Origin: Clostridia bacterium
GTDB taxonomy: Bacteria > Bacillota > Clostridia > Christensenellales > Borkfalkiaceae
Direction: 5' to 3'
Length of the DNA stretch: 45,473 nucleotides
NCBI GenBank assembly: GCA_017507045.1
Contig: JAFWBP010000008.1
Location: 1-45,473, forward strand
In this document: piece by piece, positions 15,801 to 24,414 of the stretch
How the letters are laid out: the number at the start of each line of letters is the position of its first letter
How positions within the stretch are numbered: position 1 is the stretch's first letter
Notes under the pieces: model-generated
What the model was told of the DNA's origin: nothing
Seen by the model: only the letters and a program-made list of their open reading frames with translations
The model's database searches: none
Translations under genes and position numbers: made by a program

Positions 15801-15829
15801 TTGCAATTATGCAAAGATTAATGTATAAT
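15801..15829 (+). promoter_or_regulatory. Vegetative-type promoter directly before nadK
   Basis: TTGCAA (15801-15806) and TATAAT (15824-15829) are spaced by 17 bases. The start codon follows 10 bases after the -10 box, so the predicted leader is only about 4 nt. Confidence 0.75.
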
Positions 15830-15839
15830 ATTTGATAGT

Positions 15840-16631
15840 ATGCAAATCGGCATCTTTTACAACGAAAATCAAGTCGCACGTGAAATCGTTGAGCAGTACG
15901 CGGCGGAGATCGAAAAAGGGGGCGGAAGCGCCGTCTTTTTCAGTGCGCCCGAGCAAATTTGGGGGTGCGACCGCCTCATCGTTCTCGGTGGAGACGGAAC
16001 CGTGCTCAAAGCAGCTAAGGCCGCGGCGCCTTTAGGCATTCCGCTCTTTGGCGTAAATTACGGGCGCATTGGCTTTCTCACCGAATTTGAGAAAGAGGAG
16101 CGCGAGCAGGCTGTAGCGCTGGCTCTGAACGAAGCGTGCCCGCGTATGCGGCGGTCGATGCTCGAAACGACTTTGTGCGGAAAAACGCACGTCTGCCTCA
16201 ATGAGTTGGCGCTTCTTCGCGGCATTTCCCCCGAAAGCCACAACCGCGTGGAGAAGATCACTGTTGCAGTGGATGGTACCCCCGCCGGTGATTACGCGTG
16301 CGACGGGCTGATTGTGGCAACTCCCACGGGCTCCACGGCATATTCACTCTCAGCAGGCGGCTGCATTATGATGCCGGATTGTGAAACATTTTTGCTCACG
16401 CCTGTATGTGCTTTTTCGCTGAGGAGTAGGCCGATCGTCTTCCCCGATACGAGCGAGCTCACTCTTTCCCTTTCTGCCGACGACGCGCTGATGGCGTACG
16501 GTGATGGGGACTTTTTGGGCGTCGTGGGAGAAGCGGATAAGCTCACCGTAAAAAAATCTGCCTTGAGTGCCGTGCTGCTCACGCGAAACGAACACGGCTT
16601 CTTTGCTCGTCTTTCGCAAAAGATTAACTAA
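15840..16631 (+). CDS. nadK: NAD kinase
   Basis: NadK phosphorylates NAD to NADP in the cytoplasm. The 263-residue protein has the G-G-D-G-T motif at residues 50-54, the N-E motif at 121-122, and the glycine-rich D-G-L-I-V-A-T-P-T-G-S-T-A-Y-S-L region near 155-170. The N-terminus MQIGIFYNEN matches relatives, so the ATG at 15840 is secure. No Shine-Dalgarno lies before it; the mRNA is predicted to be leaderless. argR follows with 14 bases between them. Confidence 0.95.
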   Translation: MQIGIFYNENQVAREIVEQYAAEIEKGGGSAVFFSAPEQIWGCDRLIVLGGDGTVLKAAKAAAPLGIPLFGVNYGRIGFLTEFEKEEREQAVALALNEACPRMRRSMLETTLCGKTHVCLNELALLRGISPESHNRVEKITVAVDGTPAGDYACDGLIVATPTGSTAYSLSAGGCIMMPDCETFLLTPVCAFSLRSRPIVFPDTSELTLSLSADDALMAYGDGDFLGVVGEADKLTVKKSALSAVLLTRNEHGFFARLSQKIN

Positions 16632-16645
16632 TAAGGAATACTGCC

Positions 16646-17101
16646 ATGCTTAGAAATGCACGTCATAACAAAATTCTCGAGATCATTTCCGCAAAGGAAG
16701 TGGAAACGCAGGAACAGCTTCGCGAGGAGCTTGCCGCCTGCAATTTCAGCGTTACGCAGGCAACCGTCTCGCGCGATATTAAAGAGCTGCATCTATTTAA
16801 AGTGAAGGGAACGCACAAGCGTTTTCGCTATACCTCCGTGCGCGAGGATGAGGGCGGCCTCACTGAGAAAATGCGCGCGCTCTTTATCACCTGCGTGGAG
16901 GAGATCATACCCGTGGGCAATCTCATTGTGGTGAGAACGCTCAACGGAAACGGCTCGAACGCCGGCGTTGTGATCGATCGGCTCAGTTACCGCGAAATCG
17001 TGGGAACCATCTCCGGCGATGATACCGTGCTTATCATCTGCGAAAACGCGGCAAACGCGCAATCTGTATGCAACAAGCTTGCAACGATCGTAAAGGGATA
17101 A
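16646..17101 (+). CDS. argR: Arginine repressor
   Basis: ArgR is a hexameric, arginine-dependent repressor of arginine synthesis genes. The 151-residue protein has an N-terminal winged helix (residues 1-70, S-V-T-Q-A-T-V-S-R-D-I-K-E-L) and a C-terminal oligomerisation and arginine-binding domain (N-G-N-G-S-N-A-G-V-V-I-D-R-L, I-S-G-D-D-T-V-L-I-I). It starts after AAGGA and lies immediately before recN, the usual Gram-positive arrangement. Confidence 0.96.
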   Translation: MLRNARHNKILEIISAKEVETQEQLREELAACNFSVTQATVSRDIKELHLFKVKGTHKRFRYTSVREDEGGLTEKMRALFITCVEEIIPVGNLIVVRTLNGNGSNAGVVIDRLSYREIVGTISGDDTVLIICENAANAQSVCNKLATIVKG

Positions 17102-17102
17102 T

Positions 17103-18791
17103 ATGCTCAAGCGGCTCTTCATCCAAAACGTAGCCCTTATCGACAGTGCCGAACTGGAATTTTCCGAGGGGTTGAACGTGCTTACAGGCGAAACGGGTTC
17201 GGGGAAATCGGTCATTCTCGATTCCATTGATTTCGTACTCGGCGCTAAGGCGGATAAGGGAATGGTTCGCTCAGGCCAGGAGGCGTGCTTCGTGCGCGCC
17301 GAATTTACTGCGCCCGAAGGCGTGCAGGCGCTTTTGCAGGAATACGATATTGAAGCGGAAGATACGCTTATCGTTTCGCGCAAGCTAACGGCGGAGGGAA
17401 AGGGCGCAATTAAACTCAACGGTTGCCCGGTGACCGCTGCGATGCTTCGCCGCGTTACGGCGCTTCTTGTAGACGTGCACGGCCAAAGCGAGCACTTCTT
17501 CCTTTTGAAGGAGAGCAATCAGCTCCGCTTGCTCGATGGAGTGGCAGGAGAAGGTGTTGCCAGTGCAAAAAAGAATGTGAAAGAACTTCTTTCAAAGCGC
17601 AGAGAAATCATAGAGGAGCTAAAAATTCTCGGTGGCGATGAAGGCGAACGCAGCCGCAGAATGGATATTCTCAAATTTCAGATCGAAGAGATCTCCCACG
17701 CCAACCTCAAGGAGGGGGAAGAGGAGGAGCTCAAGGCGCTTCGCACGCGCTATCAGCACGCGGAGCGGATTTTGAGCGGGCTCTCTGCGGCGAGGGATTT
17801 TCTTCTTGCAGACGGTGGCGGAGCGGATGCCGTGCGCAGTGCCCAGCGCGCGCTCAACAGCGTTTCCAAATACGAAGGGCAGTGTGAATCGCTTGCCGAA
17901 CGCTTGCAAGCGGCAGCGGAAGAGTTGAGGGATGTTGCTGATACGGTGGATTCTCTCATGGAAGAATTGGATATCGATGAGCGTGATTTCGAGCGCGTGG
18001 AAAACCGCCTCGACGAACTGAAAGCTCTCGGCAAAAAGTACGGCGGCGACGTGAAAGCGATGCTTGCATTCGCAGAGCGCGCCGAGGAGGAATACGAACT
18101 TCTTGCAGATAGCGGCGAGCGTTACGAAAAGCTTTCTTCTCAACTTGTAAAAGTGGAGGATAAGCTGTACGAGGCGTGCCTTTCCCTTACAAAGGAGCGC
18201 AAACGCGCGGCAGAAGGCTTTTGCGGGCGCGTCGTTGAGGAATTGAAAACACTGAATAGTCCCTCGGCTCGCTTTGAAGTGCAATTCGATCCCTACGAAA
18301 AAGAGGATGTTTCCAAAGCAAACGCGGAGGGGCTGGGGGGCATTCGATTCCTCTTCTCCGCAAATGCCGGCGAGCCATTGAAGGAGCTTGGTAAAATCAT
18401 AAGCGGCGGCGAAATGAGCCGTTTCATGCTGGCGGTGAAGGCACAGCTCTCCGCGGCAGGCGGCATAGGCACCTACGTATTCGATGAGATAGATGCCGGG
18501 ATCGGCGGAAAAACGGCGCGTGTGGTGGCGGAAAAATTTGCAAAGATCGCAAAGCACGTGCAACTTCTCGCTGTAACGCACCTTGCGCAGATCGCTTCCT
18601 TTGCCGATCGCTCATTCCTCATTGCAAAGCAGGTGGAGGGCGGCAATACGTATACGCGCATCCGTGCGCTCGAAAAAGATGAGCAGCTCTGTGAGATTGC
18701 GCGCCTTGTTGGCGGGGATAGCGCGCATGTTCGCGCGCACGCCAAGGAACTTTTGGAGGAGGCGTTTGCTTACAAAAACTCCCTGAAATAG
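17103..18791 (+). CDS. recN: DNA repair protein RecN
   Basis: RecN is an SMC-like ATPase acting early in double-strand break repair. The 562-residue protein has Walker A G-E-T-G-S-G-K-S at residues 29-36, long coiled-coil regions (about 150-220 and 290-370), the signature I-S-G-G-E-M-S-R-F-M near 432 and Walker B Y-V-F-D-E-I-D-A-G-I-G near 458. Full length. Its ATG follows the argR stop by one base, with AAAGGGA as ribosome site. Confidence 0.96.
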   Translation: MLKRLFIQNVALIDSAELEFSEGLNVLTGETGSGKSVILDSIDFVLGAKADKGMVRSGQEACFVRAEFTAPEGVQALLQEYDIEAEDTLIVSRKLTAEGKGAIKLNGCPVTAAMLRRVTALLVDVHGQSEHFFLLKESNQLRLLDGVAGEGVASAKKNVKELLSKRREIIEELKILGGDEGERSRRMDILKFQIEEISHANLKEGEEEELKALRTRYQHAERILSGLSAARDFLLADGGGADAVRSAQRALNSVSKYEGQCESLAERLQAAAEELRDVADTVDSLMEELDIDERDFERVENRLDELKALGKKYGGDVKAMLAFAERAEEEYELLADSGERYEKLSSQLVKVEDKLYEACLSLTKERKRAAEGFCGRVVEELKTLNSPSARFEVQFDPYEKEDVSKANAEGLGGIRFLFSANAGEPLKELGKIISGGEMSRFMLAVKAQLSAAGGIGTYVFDEIDAGIGGKTARVVAEKFAKIAKHVQLLAVTHLAQIASFADRSFLIAKQVEGGNTYTRIRALEKDEQLCEIARLVGGDSAHVRAHAKELLEEAFAYKNSLK

Positions 18792-18856
18792 CCTTCGGTA
18801 AAACTGAATAGAAATTTTCGGCTTACGCAAATTAACTTCAGCAAACGGAGGTCAGC

Positions 18857-19867
18857 ATGCGTAAGCTGAAATTTTTTCTTGCCGCCGCGCTTGCGGCGTT
18901 TTTGTTTTTTGTAGGAAACGGCGCTCATCTTACCGCATATGCGGAGGCGGACAAATACTATATCGGAGGCATGACGGCAGGCTTCATGCTCTCTGCGCAG
19001 GGAACGGAGATCATAGGGCTCTCCGAAGTTGCCACGGATGAAGGATTATGCCGCCCTGCCGAGGATGCAGGCATTAAAATCGGAGATACGATCGTAGCCG
19101 TGGAGGGTATTACCGTGAAAACGATTGCCGATCTAAACGCCGCACTCAATCGGAGTGGCGGAAAGGAGGTTACGCTTACCGTTAAGCGGAAGGGTGACAC
19201 TGCAGAGGTGAAGCTCACGCCCGTGAAGGATAAAAAATCGGGAAAGTATAAGATCGGCGTTCTCATTCGCGATACCGTAGCGGGTATCGGCACCGTAACC
19301 TTTATCAATCAGCGCACGTACCGCTTCGGGGCGCTCGGGCACGACGTGTGCGACGAAAATAAAAATTCGCTCGGTATTTCCGATCCGCAGGTTTATCTTT
19401 GCAGCGTGATTGGCGTAAACAAGGGCATTCGCGGAAAGGCAGGGGAGCTTCGCGGGCTATTTATGAACGATTCCGCCATCGGTAAGGCAGATAAAGTGTG
19501 TGCTACGGGGTTATACGGTACCTTCCGCAAGGCGTACGATTTCTCACACTGCGAGCTTGTGGATATAGCGCCACTCTCGGAGGCTACCATCGGCAAGGCT
19601 GTGATCTATTCTACGGTAGACGGCGTTTGCCCCCAACAATACGAAATTCAAATTGCGAAGGTGGATGCCGGAAACAAGGAGAACAAGAACTTTGTGATTA
19701 AAGTGACCGACGAGCGGCTCATCAGTGAAACGGGTGGCATCGTGCAAGGAATGAGCGGAAGCCCCATCCTGCAAAACGGAAAGCTTATCGGCGCGGTGAC
19801 GCACGTATTTTTGAACGATCCCACGCGCGGCTACGGGATCGGCATTGAGAATATGATCAAGGAATAA
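18857..19867 (+). CDS. spoIVB: SpoIVB serine peptidase
   Basis: SpoIVB is made in the forespore and secreted to signal activation of pro-SigK in the mother cell. The 336-residue protein has a signal sequence (residues 4-28), a PDZ domain (about 40-125) and an S55 peptidase domain. Candidate catalytic residues are His162 (LGHDV), Asp285 and Ser300 (GMSGSP). The 15-residue Asp-Ser spacing equals that of the Bacillus enzyme (D363, S378). The protein is about 90 residues shorter than the Bacillus one, mostly before the PDZ domain. GGAGG precedes the ATG. It follows recN as in Bacillus, but spo0A does not follow. Confidence 0.94.
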   Translation: MRKLKFFLAAALAAFLFFVGNGAHLTAYAEADKYYIGGMTAGFMLSAQGTEIIGLSEVATDEGLCRPAEDAGIKIGDTIVAVEGITVKTIADLNAALNRSGGKEVTLTVKRKGDTAEVKLTPVKDKKSGKYKIGVLIRDTVAGIGTVTFINQRTYRFGALGHDVCDENKNSLGISDPQVYLCSVIGVNKGIRGKAGELRGLFMNDSAIGKADKVCATGLYGTFRKAYDFSHCELVDIAPLSEATIGKAVIYSTVDGVCPQQYEIQIAKVDAGNKENKNFVIKVTDERLISETGGIVQGMSGSPILQNGKLIGAVTHVFLNDPTRGYGIGIENMIKE

Positions 19868-19884
19868 AAAAGCTTCGTTTTCCC

Positions 19885-19913
19885 TTGCGCGGAAAAAGTC
19901 CGTGTGATATAAT
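19885..19913 (+). promoter_or_regulatory. Promoter of the TIGR04076 gene
   Basis: TTGCGC (19885-19890) and TATAAT (19908-19913) are spaced by 17 bases. The predicted leader of about 18 nt contains GGAAGGG before the ATG at 19938. Confidence 0.65.
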
Positions 19914-19937
19914 GGTAAAAAAAGCGGAAGGGCGAAT

Positions 19938-20252
19938 ATGAAGAAGGTAAGAATCACCGTGATGCGAAAGGCGCACTATGCCGATCTCATCGAAAAGTAC
20001 GAAAATCCCATCGAACATGCTTGCGATCTGGAAGAAGGGCAGGTGTTTGTTGCAAACGGCTGGAATAAGCCGAGCGGTTTTTGCAATAGCGCGTGGGATA
20101 CGCTCTCACCCTTCGTGCTGGCGCTTTCGCACGGCGGAGAGAACTTTTACGATGGTTGGATGAAGAATAAAAAATCTGCCATGCTTTCCTGTAACGATGG
20201 TTTCCGCCCCGTAAGTTTTCTCTTGGAGGCACTCGAAGAGGAAGCGGAATAA
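19938..20252 (+). CDS. TIGR04076 family protein
   Basis: This 104-residue protein matches the TIGR04076 pattern by eye: a short N-terminal beta strand K-V-R-I-T-V, then E-H-A-C-D-L-E-E-G-Q-V-F, G-F-C-N-S-A-W-D-T-L-S-P-F-V and a late C-N-D-G-F-R-P-V-S-F. Conserved Cys residues (C30, C48 and about C87) could bind metal. The family is common in anaerobes, and no function is established. It has its own promoter and terminator, so it is probably a single-gene unit. Confidence 0.8.
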   Translation: MKKVRITVMRKAHYADLIEKYENPIEHACDLEEGQVFVANGWNKPSGFCNSAWDTLSPFVLALSHGGENFYDGWMKNKKSAMLSCNDGFRPVSFLLEALEEEAE

Positions 20253-20276
20253 ACACTTTTTCGTATAGCGTATGAA

Positions 20277-20302
20277 AATACCCCGCCGAAGGGGTGTTTT
20301 TG
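20277..20302 (+). terminator. Rho-independent terminator after the TIGR04076 gene
   Basis: ACCCC and GGGGT form a stem with loop GCCGAA, followed by GTTTTTG. It lies 25 bases after the stop codon. Confidence 0.8.
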
Positions 20303-20330
20303 TATATTCGGCAAAATTTGTTCATATCAT
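20302..20330 (+). promoter_or_regulatory. SigE-like promoter of the spoIIM-like gene
   Basis: GTATATT (20302-20308) matches 6 of 7 positions of the SigE -35 element and CATATCAT (20323-20330) matches 6 of 8 of the -10 element, with the standard 14-base spacer. Bacillus spoIIM is SigE-dependent, which agrees. The -10 box ends 5 bases before the ATG. Confidence 0.5.
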
Positions 20331-20335
20331 GGGGT

Positions 20336-20929
20336 ATGAATACCTTTTTTCGGGAGCGGTGCTTTTTCATATTGGAAAAGCGGCGCACGCTCCTTTTGTT
20401 TGGTGTGCTCTTTTTACTCGGCATTCTGCTCGGCATCCTATTCATAAAAACGCCCACCGTCTACGAATATCATCTCAACCTCACGGCGCGCTTTTTGGGG
20501 GAAGTATGCTTTTCAGATCGAAGCGTTTTTCTTATTTTTTTTGAGCGAACGTGCGGTAACGCGCTTCTTCTTGCTCTCGTATTGCTTGCAGGCGTGCATT
20601 TTGCAGGGCTTGCCGTGCCCCCCGTGGTGCTTTTATACCGCGCTTATGCTTTTGGCGGGAGCCTAACGATTCTTTTTACCGTCTATCGCGTTACAGGCGT
20701 GCTCGTTGCGCTTACTTTTTATCTGCCAATCCACCTTCTCGTTGATGTAATTCTTATTGGTGCAACTGCCGTATCCTGCAATCGGGCGCGTGAATTTTGT
20801 TTTTGTCGCCGCGATTTTTGCGAGCTGGGGCTGGATTTTTTTGCCTTTTTTATGCTGATCGCCGCCGTTTGTCTTTTTGAGGCGGTGCTTCTGTTTGCCA
20901 TTTTTCACCCGATCGGTGCGGTGGTATAA
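20336..20929 (+). CDS. spoIIM: SpoIIM-like stage II sporulation membrane protein
   Basis: SpoIIM joins SpoIID and SpoIIP in the peptidoglycan-degrading complex that drives engulfment. The 197-residue protein has a charged N-terminus, a first membrane segment near residues 19-37, an extracytoplasmic loop, and four more hydrophobic segments with F-F-E-R-T-C-G-N in place of the usual F-x-x-N-x-x-x-N region. Size and topology fit SpoIIM, and it lies next to a dacF-type gene as in Bacillus. The sequence is divergent, so the identification rests partly on context. ATG at 20336 follows the SigE-like promoter directly and has no clear ribosome site. Confidence 0.72.
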   Translation: MNTFFRERCFFILEKRRTLLLFGVLFLLGILLGILFIKTPTVYEYHLNLTARFLGEVCFSDRSVFLIFFERTCGNALLLALVLLAGVHFAGLAVPPVVLLYRAYAFGGSLTILFTVYRVTGVLVALTFYLPIHLLVDVILIGATAVSCNRAREFCFCRRDFCELGLDFFAFFMLIAAVCLFEAVLLFAIFHPIGAVV

Positions 20930-20957
20930 TCCACAAAAAAACGCGCAAACTGCGATT

Positions 20958-22118
20958 ATGAAAAAATTATTAATCGGTACGATGATCGCCGTAATGGCGG
21001 TTTCAACGTTATTTTCCGCAGGCAACACGCGGCTGTATACGGGTGCTGAAGAGGTTACATCAGTAGGCAAGGCCGCGTATCTTTGCGATTGCGATAGCGG
21101 TGCGGTGGTGTACGCACGGCAGGAGACGAAGCGCCTGCCCATAGCGAGTATGTGTAAGATCATGACGCTTCTACTTTCTTTCGAAGCGGTGGAAAGCGGA
21201 AATCTTTCCTATGAGGAGATGATCACGGTGAGCGCAAACGCTTCCGGAATGGGTGGCTCGCAGGTATTTTTGGAAACGGGTCTTTCTTATTCCGCCGATG
21301 AGCTTATGAAAACGGTGGCGGTGTGCTCGGCAAACGATTCGTGCGTTGCGCTTGCAGAGCGGATTTCGGGGAGCGAGGCGGCGTTCGTTTCTCGCATGAA
21401 TGAGCGCGCAAAGGAGCTTGGTGCGGAAAATACGCTTTTTGCCAACTGCACGGGGCTTCCCAAAGAGCCGCAATATTCGTGCGCGAAGGATGTAGCAATC
21501 ATGCTGCGTGAAATGCTTTCCCATGAAAAATACTACGAATATTCCAAAATTTGGCTGGAGGACTTCGCGCACCCCGATGGGAGAACGACGCAGATCACGA
21601 ATACCAACAAGCTTATTCGCACTTATTCGGGTTGCGACGGCGGCAAAACGGGCTTCACGAGCGAGGCAGGCTTTTGCCTTGCGGCAACGGCAAAGCGGGG
21701 AGAGATGCGGTTGATTGCCGTTGTGATCGGTGCAGATAGCTCTGCATCGCGCTTTTCGGGGATCTCCGCGATGCTTGATTACTGCTTCAATTGCTACGAA
21801 ACGCAGATTCTGCTTGAAGCGGGAAAGCCTATTGAGGAAAAGGCGTTCGTTCGGGGAAGTAAAGAAAAAGAAATTGCCGTTGCACCCGAAAAACACTTAA
21901 AAGCGTTTTTGCGGCGCGGCGAGAAGGGGGAGTTTTCCGTTACCATTTCTATCAACGGTGATTTAAAAGCGCCGATTGGCGTAGGAGATGCGGTTGGCGA
22001 AGCGGTGCTTTATTCGGGCGGCGTGGAGATCGGAAGGTGTGCGCTCGTTGCTTTAGAGAGCGCAACGCACATGAGTTGGTGGGATGCCTTCCGTGAAACC
22101 TTGCACAATTGGCAATAA
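20958..22118 (+). CDS. dacF: D-alanyl-D-alanine carboxypeptidase (DacF-like)
   Basis: This low-molecular-weight penicillin-binding protein trims the terminal D-Ala of peptidoglycan stem peptides outside the membrane. The 386-residue product has a signal sequence (1-22), the active-site S-x-x-K at 64-67 (SMCK), S-A-N at 124-126 and K-T-G at 230-232, followed by a C-terminal beta domain. The tail (WWDAFRETLHNWQ) is amphipathic as expected for a membrane-binding anchor. ATG at 20958 is chosen because the signal sequence starts there. A TATAAT (20925-20930) lies upstream with only a weak -35. It follows the spoIIM-like gene, and in Bacillus dacF is a forespore gene. Confidence 0.93.
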   Translation: MKKLLIGTMIAVMAVSTLFSAGNTRLYTGAEEVTSVGKAAYLCDCDSGAVVYARQETKRLPIASMCKIMTLLLSFEAVESGNLSYEEMITVSANASGMGGSQVFLETGLSYSADELMKTVAVCSANDSCVALAERISGSEAAFVSRMNERAKELGAENTLFANCTGLPKEPQYSCAKDVAIMLREMLSHEKYYEYSKIWLEDFAHPDGRTTQITNTNKLIRTYSGCDGGKTGFTSEAGFCLAATAKRGEMRLIAVVIGADSSASRFSGISAMLDYCFNCYETQILLEAGKPIEEKAFVRGSKEKEIAVAPEKHLKAFLRRGEKGEFSVTISINGDLKAPIGVGDAVGEAVLYSGGVEIGRCALVALESATHMSWWDAFRETLHNWQ

Positions 22119-22130
22119 TTGCGATTTAGC

Positions 22131-22152
22131 ATAGTACTATGCGTGGCATAAT
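22131..22152 (+). repeat. Dispersed 22-bp motif, copy between dacF and lysA
   Basis: The copy combines the perfect palindrome GCATAGTACTATGC (22129-22142) with the first arm of the dacF terminator. Its second half, TATGCGTGGCATAAT, matches 13 of 15 bases of the amylase terminator arm at 32789-32803. Confidence 0.45.
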
Positions 22153-22184
22153 TGCTCCTTTTCGAGCAGTTTGCCACGCTTTTT
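22141..22184 (+). terminator. Rho-independent terminator after dacF
   Basis: GCGTGGCA pairs with TGCCACGC around a second stem TGCTC/GAGCA, followed by TTTTTC. The perfect palindrome GCATAGTACTATGC (22129-22142) abuts it. The -35 box of lysA begins 2 bases after the T tract. Confidence 0.85.
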
Positions 22185-22185
22185 C

Positions 22186-22215
22186 TTGACCTAACGGCAT
22201 TTTTTGTGTTATAAT
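22186..22215 (+). promoter_or_regulatory. Vegetative-type promoter directly before lysA
   Basis: TTGACC (22186-22191) and TATAAT (22210-22215) are spaced by 18 bases. Only six bases (TACGCC) separate the -10 box from the ATG, so transcription should start at or next to the start codon. Confidence 0.8.
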
Positions 22216-22221
22216 TACGCC

Positions 22222-23556
22222 ATGATAAACTTCAACGAGAGAGAAACATTAAAAGTAAACGAAAAAGGGCATCTCGAAATCGGCGGCGCGGATTGCATTG
22301 AACTTGTGAAAAAGTTTGGCACACCGCTCTATGTATTCGATGAGAAGCACATTCGCGATATGATGTCCGTTTACCGTGATACGATCATAGAGGAATACGA
22401 GGGCAACGGGCTCGTGCTCTACGCATCCAAGGCGTTCTCCTGCACGGCAATGTACGCAATCGCACATGAGGAAGGAATCGGCATAGACGTTGTTTCGGGC
22501 GGCGAGCTGTACACCGCCTTAAAAGCCGGTTTCCCTGCAGATAAAATCTATATGCACGGCAACAATAAGTTGCCCTACGAGCTTTCCGAAGCCCTGGATG
22601 CCGGAATTTCCTGCATCGTGGTAGACGCCTATTCTGAAGCAGACCGCATTGAAGAAGAGGCGAAAAGGCGCGGAATCGTGCAAAACGTGCTCATCCGCAT
22701 CAACCCCGGCGTAGAGGCGCACACACACGCCTACGTGCAGACGGCTACACCCGATAGCAAATTCGGCTTTTCCGTTGCGAGCGGCGCGGCTGAGGAGATT
22801 ACGAAGTACGTTCTTTCAAAAGGGCATTTAAACCTTCGCGGCTATCACTGCCACATCGGTTCGCAGATCTTTGAGAAGGAATCCTTCGTGCTCGCCGTAA
22901 AAAAGAATATGAACTTCATCGCCGAAATGAAGAAAAAGCTCGGCTTTATCTGTGAAGAGCTCAATATGGGCGGGGGCTTTGGCATTTGGTATACCGATGA
23001 AGATGCGAGAATCCCCGTTTCCGGATACCGAGCCTATCTTCACGCACTCATTGAAACGGTGAAAGGGGAGTGCGCGGCGCATGGCTTGAAGCGCCCCTTC
23101 ATATTGCTCGAGCCGGGGCGTTCGATTATCGGCGAAGCAGGTATCACCCTCTACACGGTGGGTGCGGTGAAGGAGATCCCCGGGCTGAGAAAGTACGTTG
23201 CCGTAGACGGTGGTATGTTTGATAATCCGCGCTTTGCGCTCTATGAATCCAAATATACGGCGCTTCTTGCAAATCGCGCGAGCGAAGCGCCTGTTGAGCT
23301 CGTTTCGCTTGCAGGCAAGTGCTGTGAGAGCGGCGATCTTTTGGGCGTGAATATGAATCTTCCCAAGGCGGAGATCGGCGATATCGTTGCCGTGCTTTCC
23401 ACGGGCGCTTACAACTTCTCTATGGCGAGCAATTATAACCGCAATCTCATTCCGCCCGCCGTGCTCGTAAAGGGCGGAAAAGCGGAGTACATCGTAAGGC
23501 CTCAAACGTACGAGGATCTTATTCGCAACGACGTGATGCCCGATTATTTAAAATAA
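22222..23556 (+). CDS. lysA: Diaminopimelate decarboxylase
   Basis: LysA converts meso-diaminopimelate to L-lysine with pyridoxal phosphate, the last step of lysine synthesis. The 444-residue protein has the PLP lysine at residue 70 (Y-A-S-K), H-I-G-S-Q near 222, the phosphate-binding G-G-G-F-G-I, E-P-G-R-S near 300 and C-E-S-G-D near 372. ATG at 22222 fits the family N-terminus; an upstream in-frame TTG at 22204 lies within the promoter. No ribosome site is present, and the transcript is predicted leaderless. Confidence 0.96.
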   Translation: MINFNERETLKVNEKGHLEIGGADCIELVKKFGTPLYVFDEKHIRDMMSVYRDTIIEEYEGNGLVLYASKAFSCTAMYAIAHEEGIGIDVVSGGELYTALKAGFPADKIYMHGNNKLPYELSEALDAGISCIVVDAYSEADRIEEEAKRRGIVQNVLIRINPGVEAHTHAYVQTATPDSKFGFSVASGAAEEITKYVLSKGHLNLRGYHCHIGSQIFEKESFVLAVKKNMNFIAEMKKKLGFICEELNMGGGFGIWYTDEDARIPVSGYRAYLHALIETVKGECAAHGLKRPFILLEPGRSIIGEAGITLYTVGAVKEIPGLRKYVAVDGGMFDNPRFALYESKYTALLANRASEAPVELVSLAGKCCESGDLLGVNMNLPKAEIGDIVAVLSTGAYNFSMASNYNRNLIPPAVLVKGGKAEYIVRPQTYEDLIRNDVMPDYLK

Positions 23557-23631
23557 ACTTCCGCCTCTTTCTCCTATGCTTTACGGAGCCATAAGTGGGG
23601 CGAAGGGCGGCTAATACACAATATCTTGTTT

Positions 23632-23680
23632 AGAAAAGCGGAATTTTTACAAAATATCCGCTTTTCTTCTTGCTTTTTAT
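23632..23680 (+). terminator. Rho-independent terminator after lysA
   Basis: AGAAAAGCGGA (23632-23642) and TCCGCTTTTCT (23657-23667) form a perfect 11-bp stem, followed by a T-rich tract. The tail contains the -35 box of the next gene. Confidence 0.85.
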
Positions 23681-23698
23681 CTTCGATTGTTATATAAT
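23670..23698 (+). promoter_or_regulatory. Promoter directly before the M50 protease gene
   Basis: TTGCTT (23670-23675) and TATAAT (23693-23698) are spaced by 17 bases. The ATG follows 8 bases after the -10 box, leaving a leader of about 2 nt. Confidence 0.65.
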
Positions 23699-23706
23699 GG
23701 AATAGT

Positions 23707-24414
23707 ATGGATACTGCTATGGCGGAATATATCGTAACGCTGGTGGCGAGCTTTCTCGCGGTGGCCGTTGTTCTCACCCTCCACGAATTTGCCCACGCCC
23801 TCGTTGCATACAAATGCGGAGATCCCACAGCCAAGTGGAATGGGCGCCTCACACTCAACCCGATGAAGCATTTCGATCTCTTCGGGCTGCTTGCCTTCAC
23901 GCTCGTGGGCTTTGGCTGGGCGAAACCTGTGCCCATCAACCCCTACAACTTTAAAAAATACCGCACCGGGCTGTTTTTAACGGCAAGCGCGGGGATCGCC
24001 CTGAACTATCTCACGGCGTTTCTCTTTTACCCGCTCTTTCTGCTCGTTATGATGCTTTTTGCCCACACGGGCTATATTCCTTTCGTAACGGATATTTCGC
24101 TGGAGTTTACCTACCGGCTGTTTGCATATAGCCTGAGCTTTGCCGCTTTCAATTTGCTGCCGCTCTTTCCGCTCGATGGCTTCCGCATCGTAGATGCCTT
24201 CAATAAGCGGAGGGGAAAGATCTTCCGTTTCTTACGGGATTACGGGCAGTGGATTCTCTTGGGGCTCATTTTTGAAAGCTTTATCTGCGATGCCTTCGTT
24301 CGCATGGGGGTTTCGCAGTTTGCGTATTTCGATATTCTCGGCTGGATCATGGAGTTTGCCGTGAACATTCTCGGCTGGCCGATCACCAAGCTTTGGGGGC
24401 TTTTGCCATGGTAA
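23707..24414 (+). CDS. Site-2 protease family zinc metallopeptidase (M50)
   Basis: This 235-residue polytopic membrane protein is predicted to be an intramembrane zinc protease. The zinc motif H-E-F-A-H is at residues 26-30 in the first helix, N-P-M-K-H-F-D at 51-57, and a late L-F-P-L-D-G-F supplies the third ligand. It resembles the short, PDZ-free YwhC/Rip-like group, which is often encoded beside scpA in Firmicutes. The substrate is unknown. A second in-frame ATG at 23719 is possible. No ribosome site precedes either. Its last codons overlap the start of scpA. Confidence 0.9.
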   Translation: MDTAMAEYIVTLVASFLAVAVVLTLHEFAHALVAYKCGDPTAKWNGRLTLNPMKHFDLFGLLAFTLVGFGWAKPVPINPYNFKKYRTGLFLTASAGIALNYLTAFLFYPLFLLVMMLFAHTGYIPFVTDISLEFTYRLFAYSLSFAAFNLLPLFPLDGFRIVDAFNKRRGKIFRFLRDYGQWILLGLIFESFICDAFVRMGVSQFAYFDILGWIMEFAVNILGWPITKLWGLLPW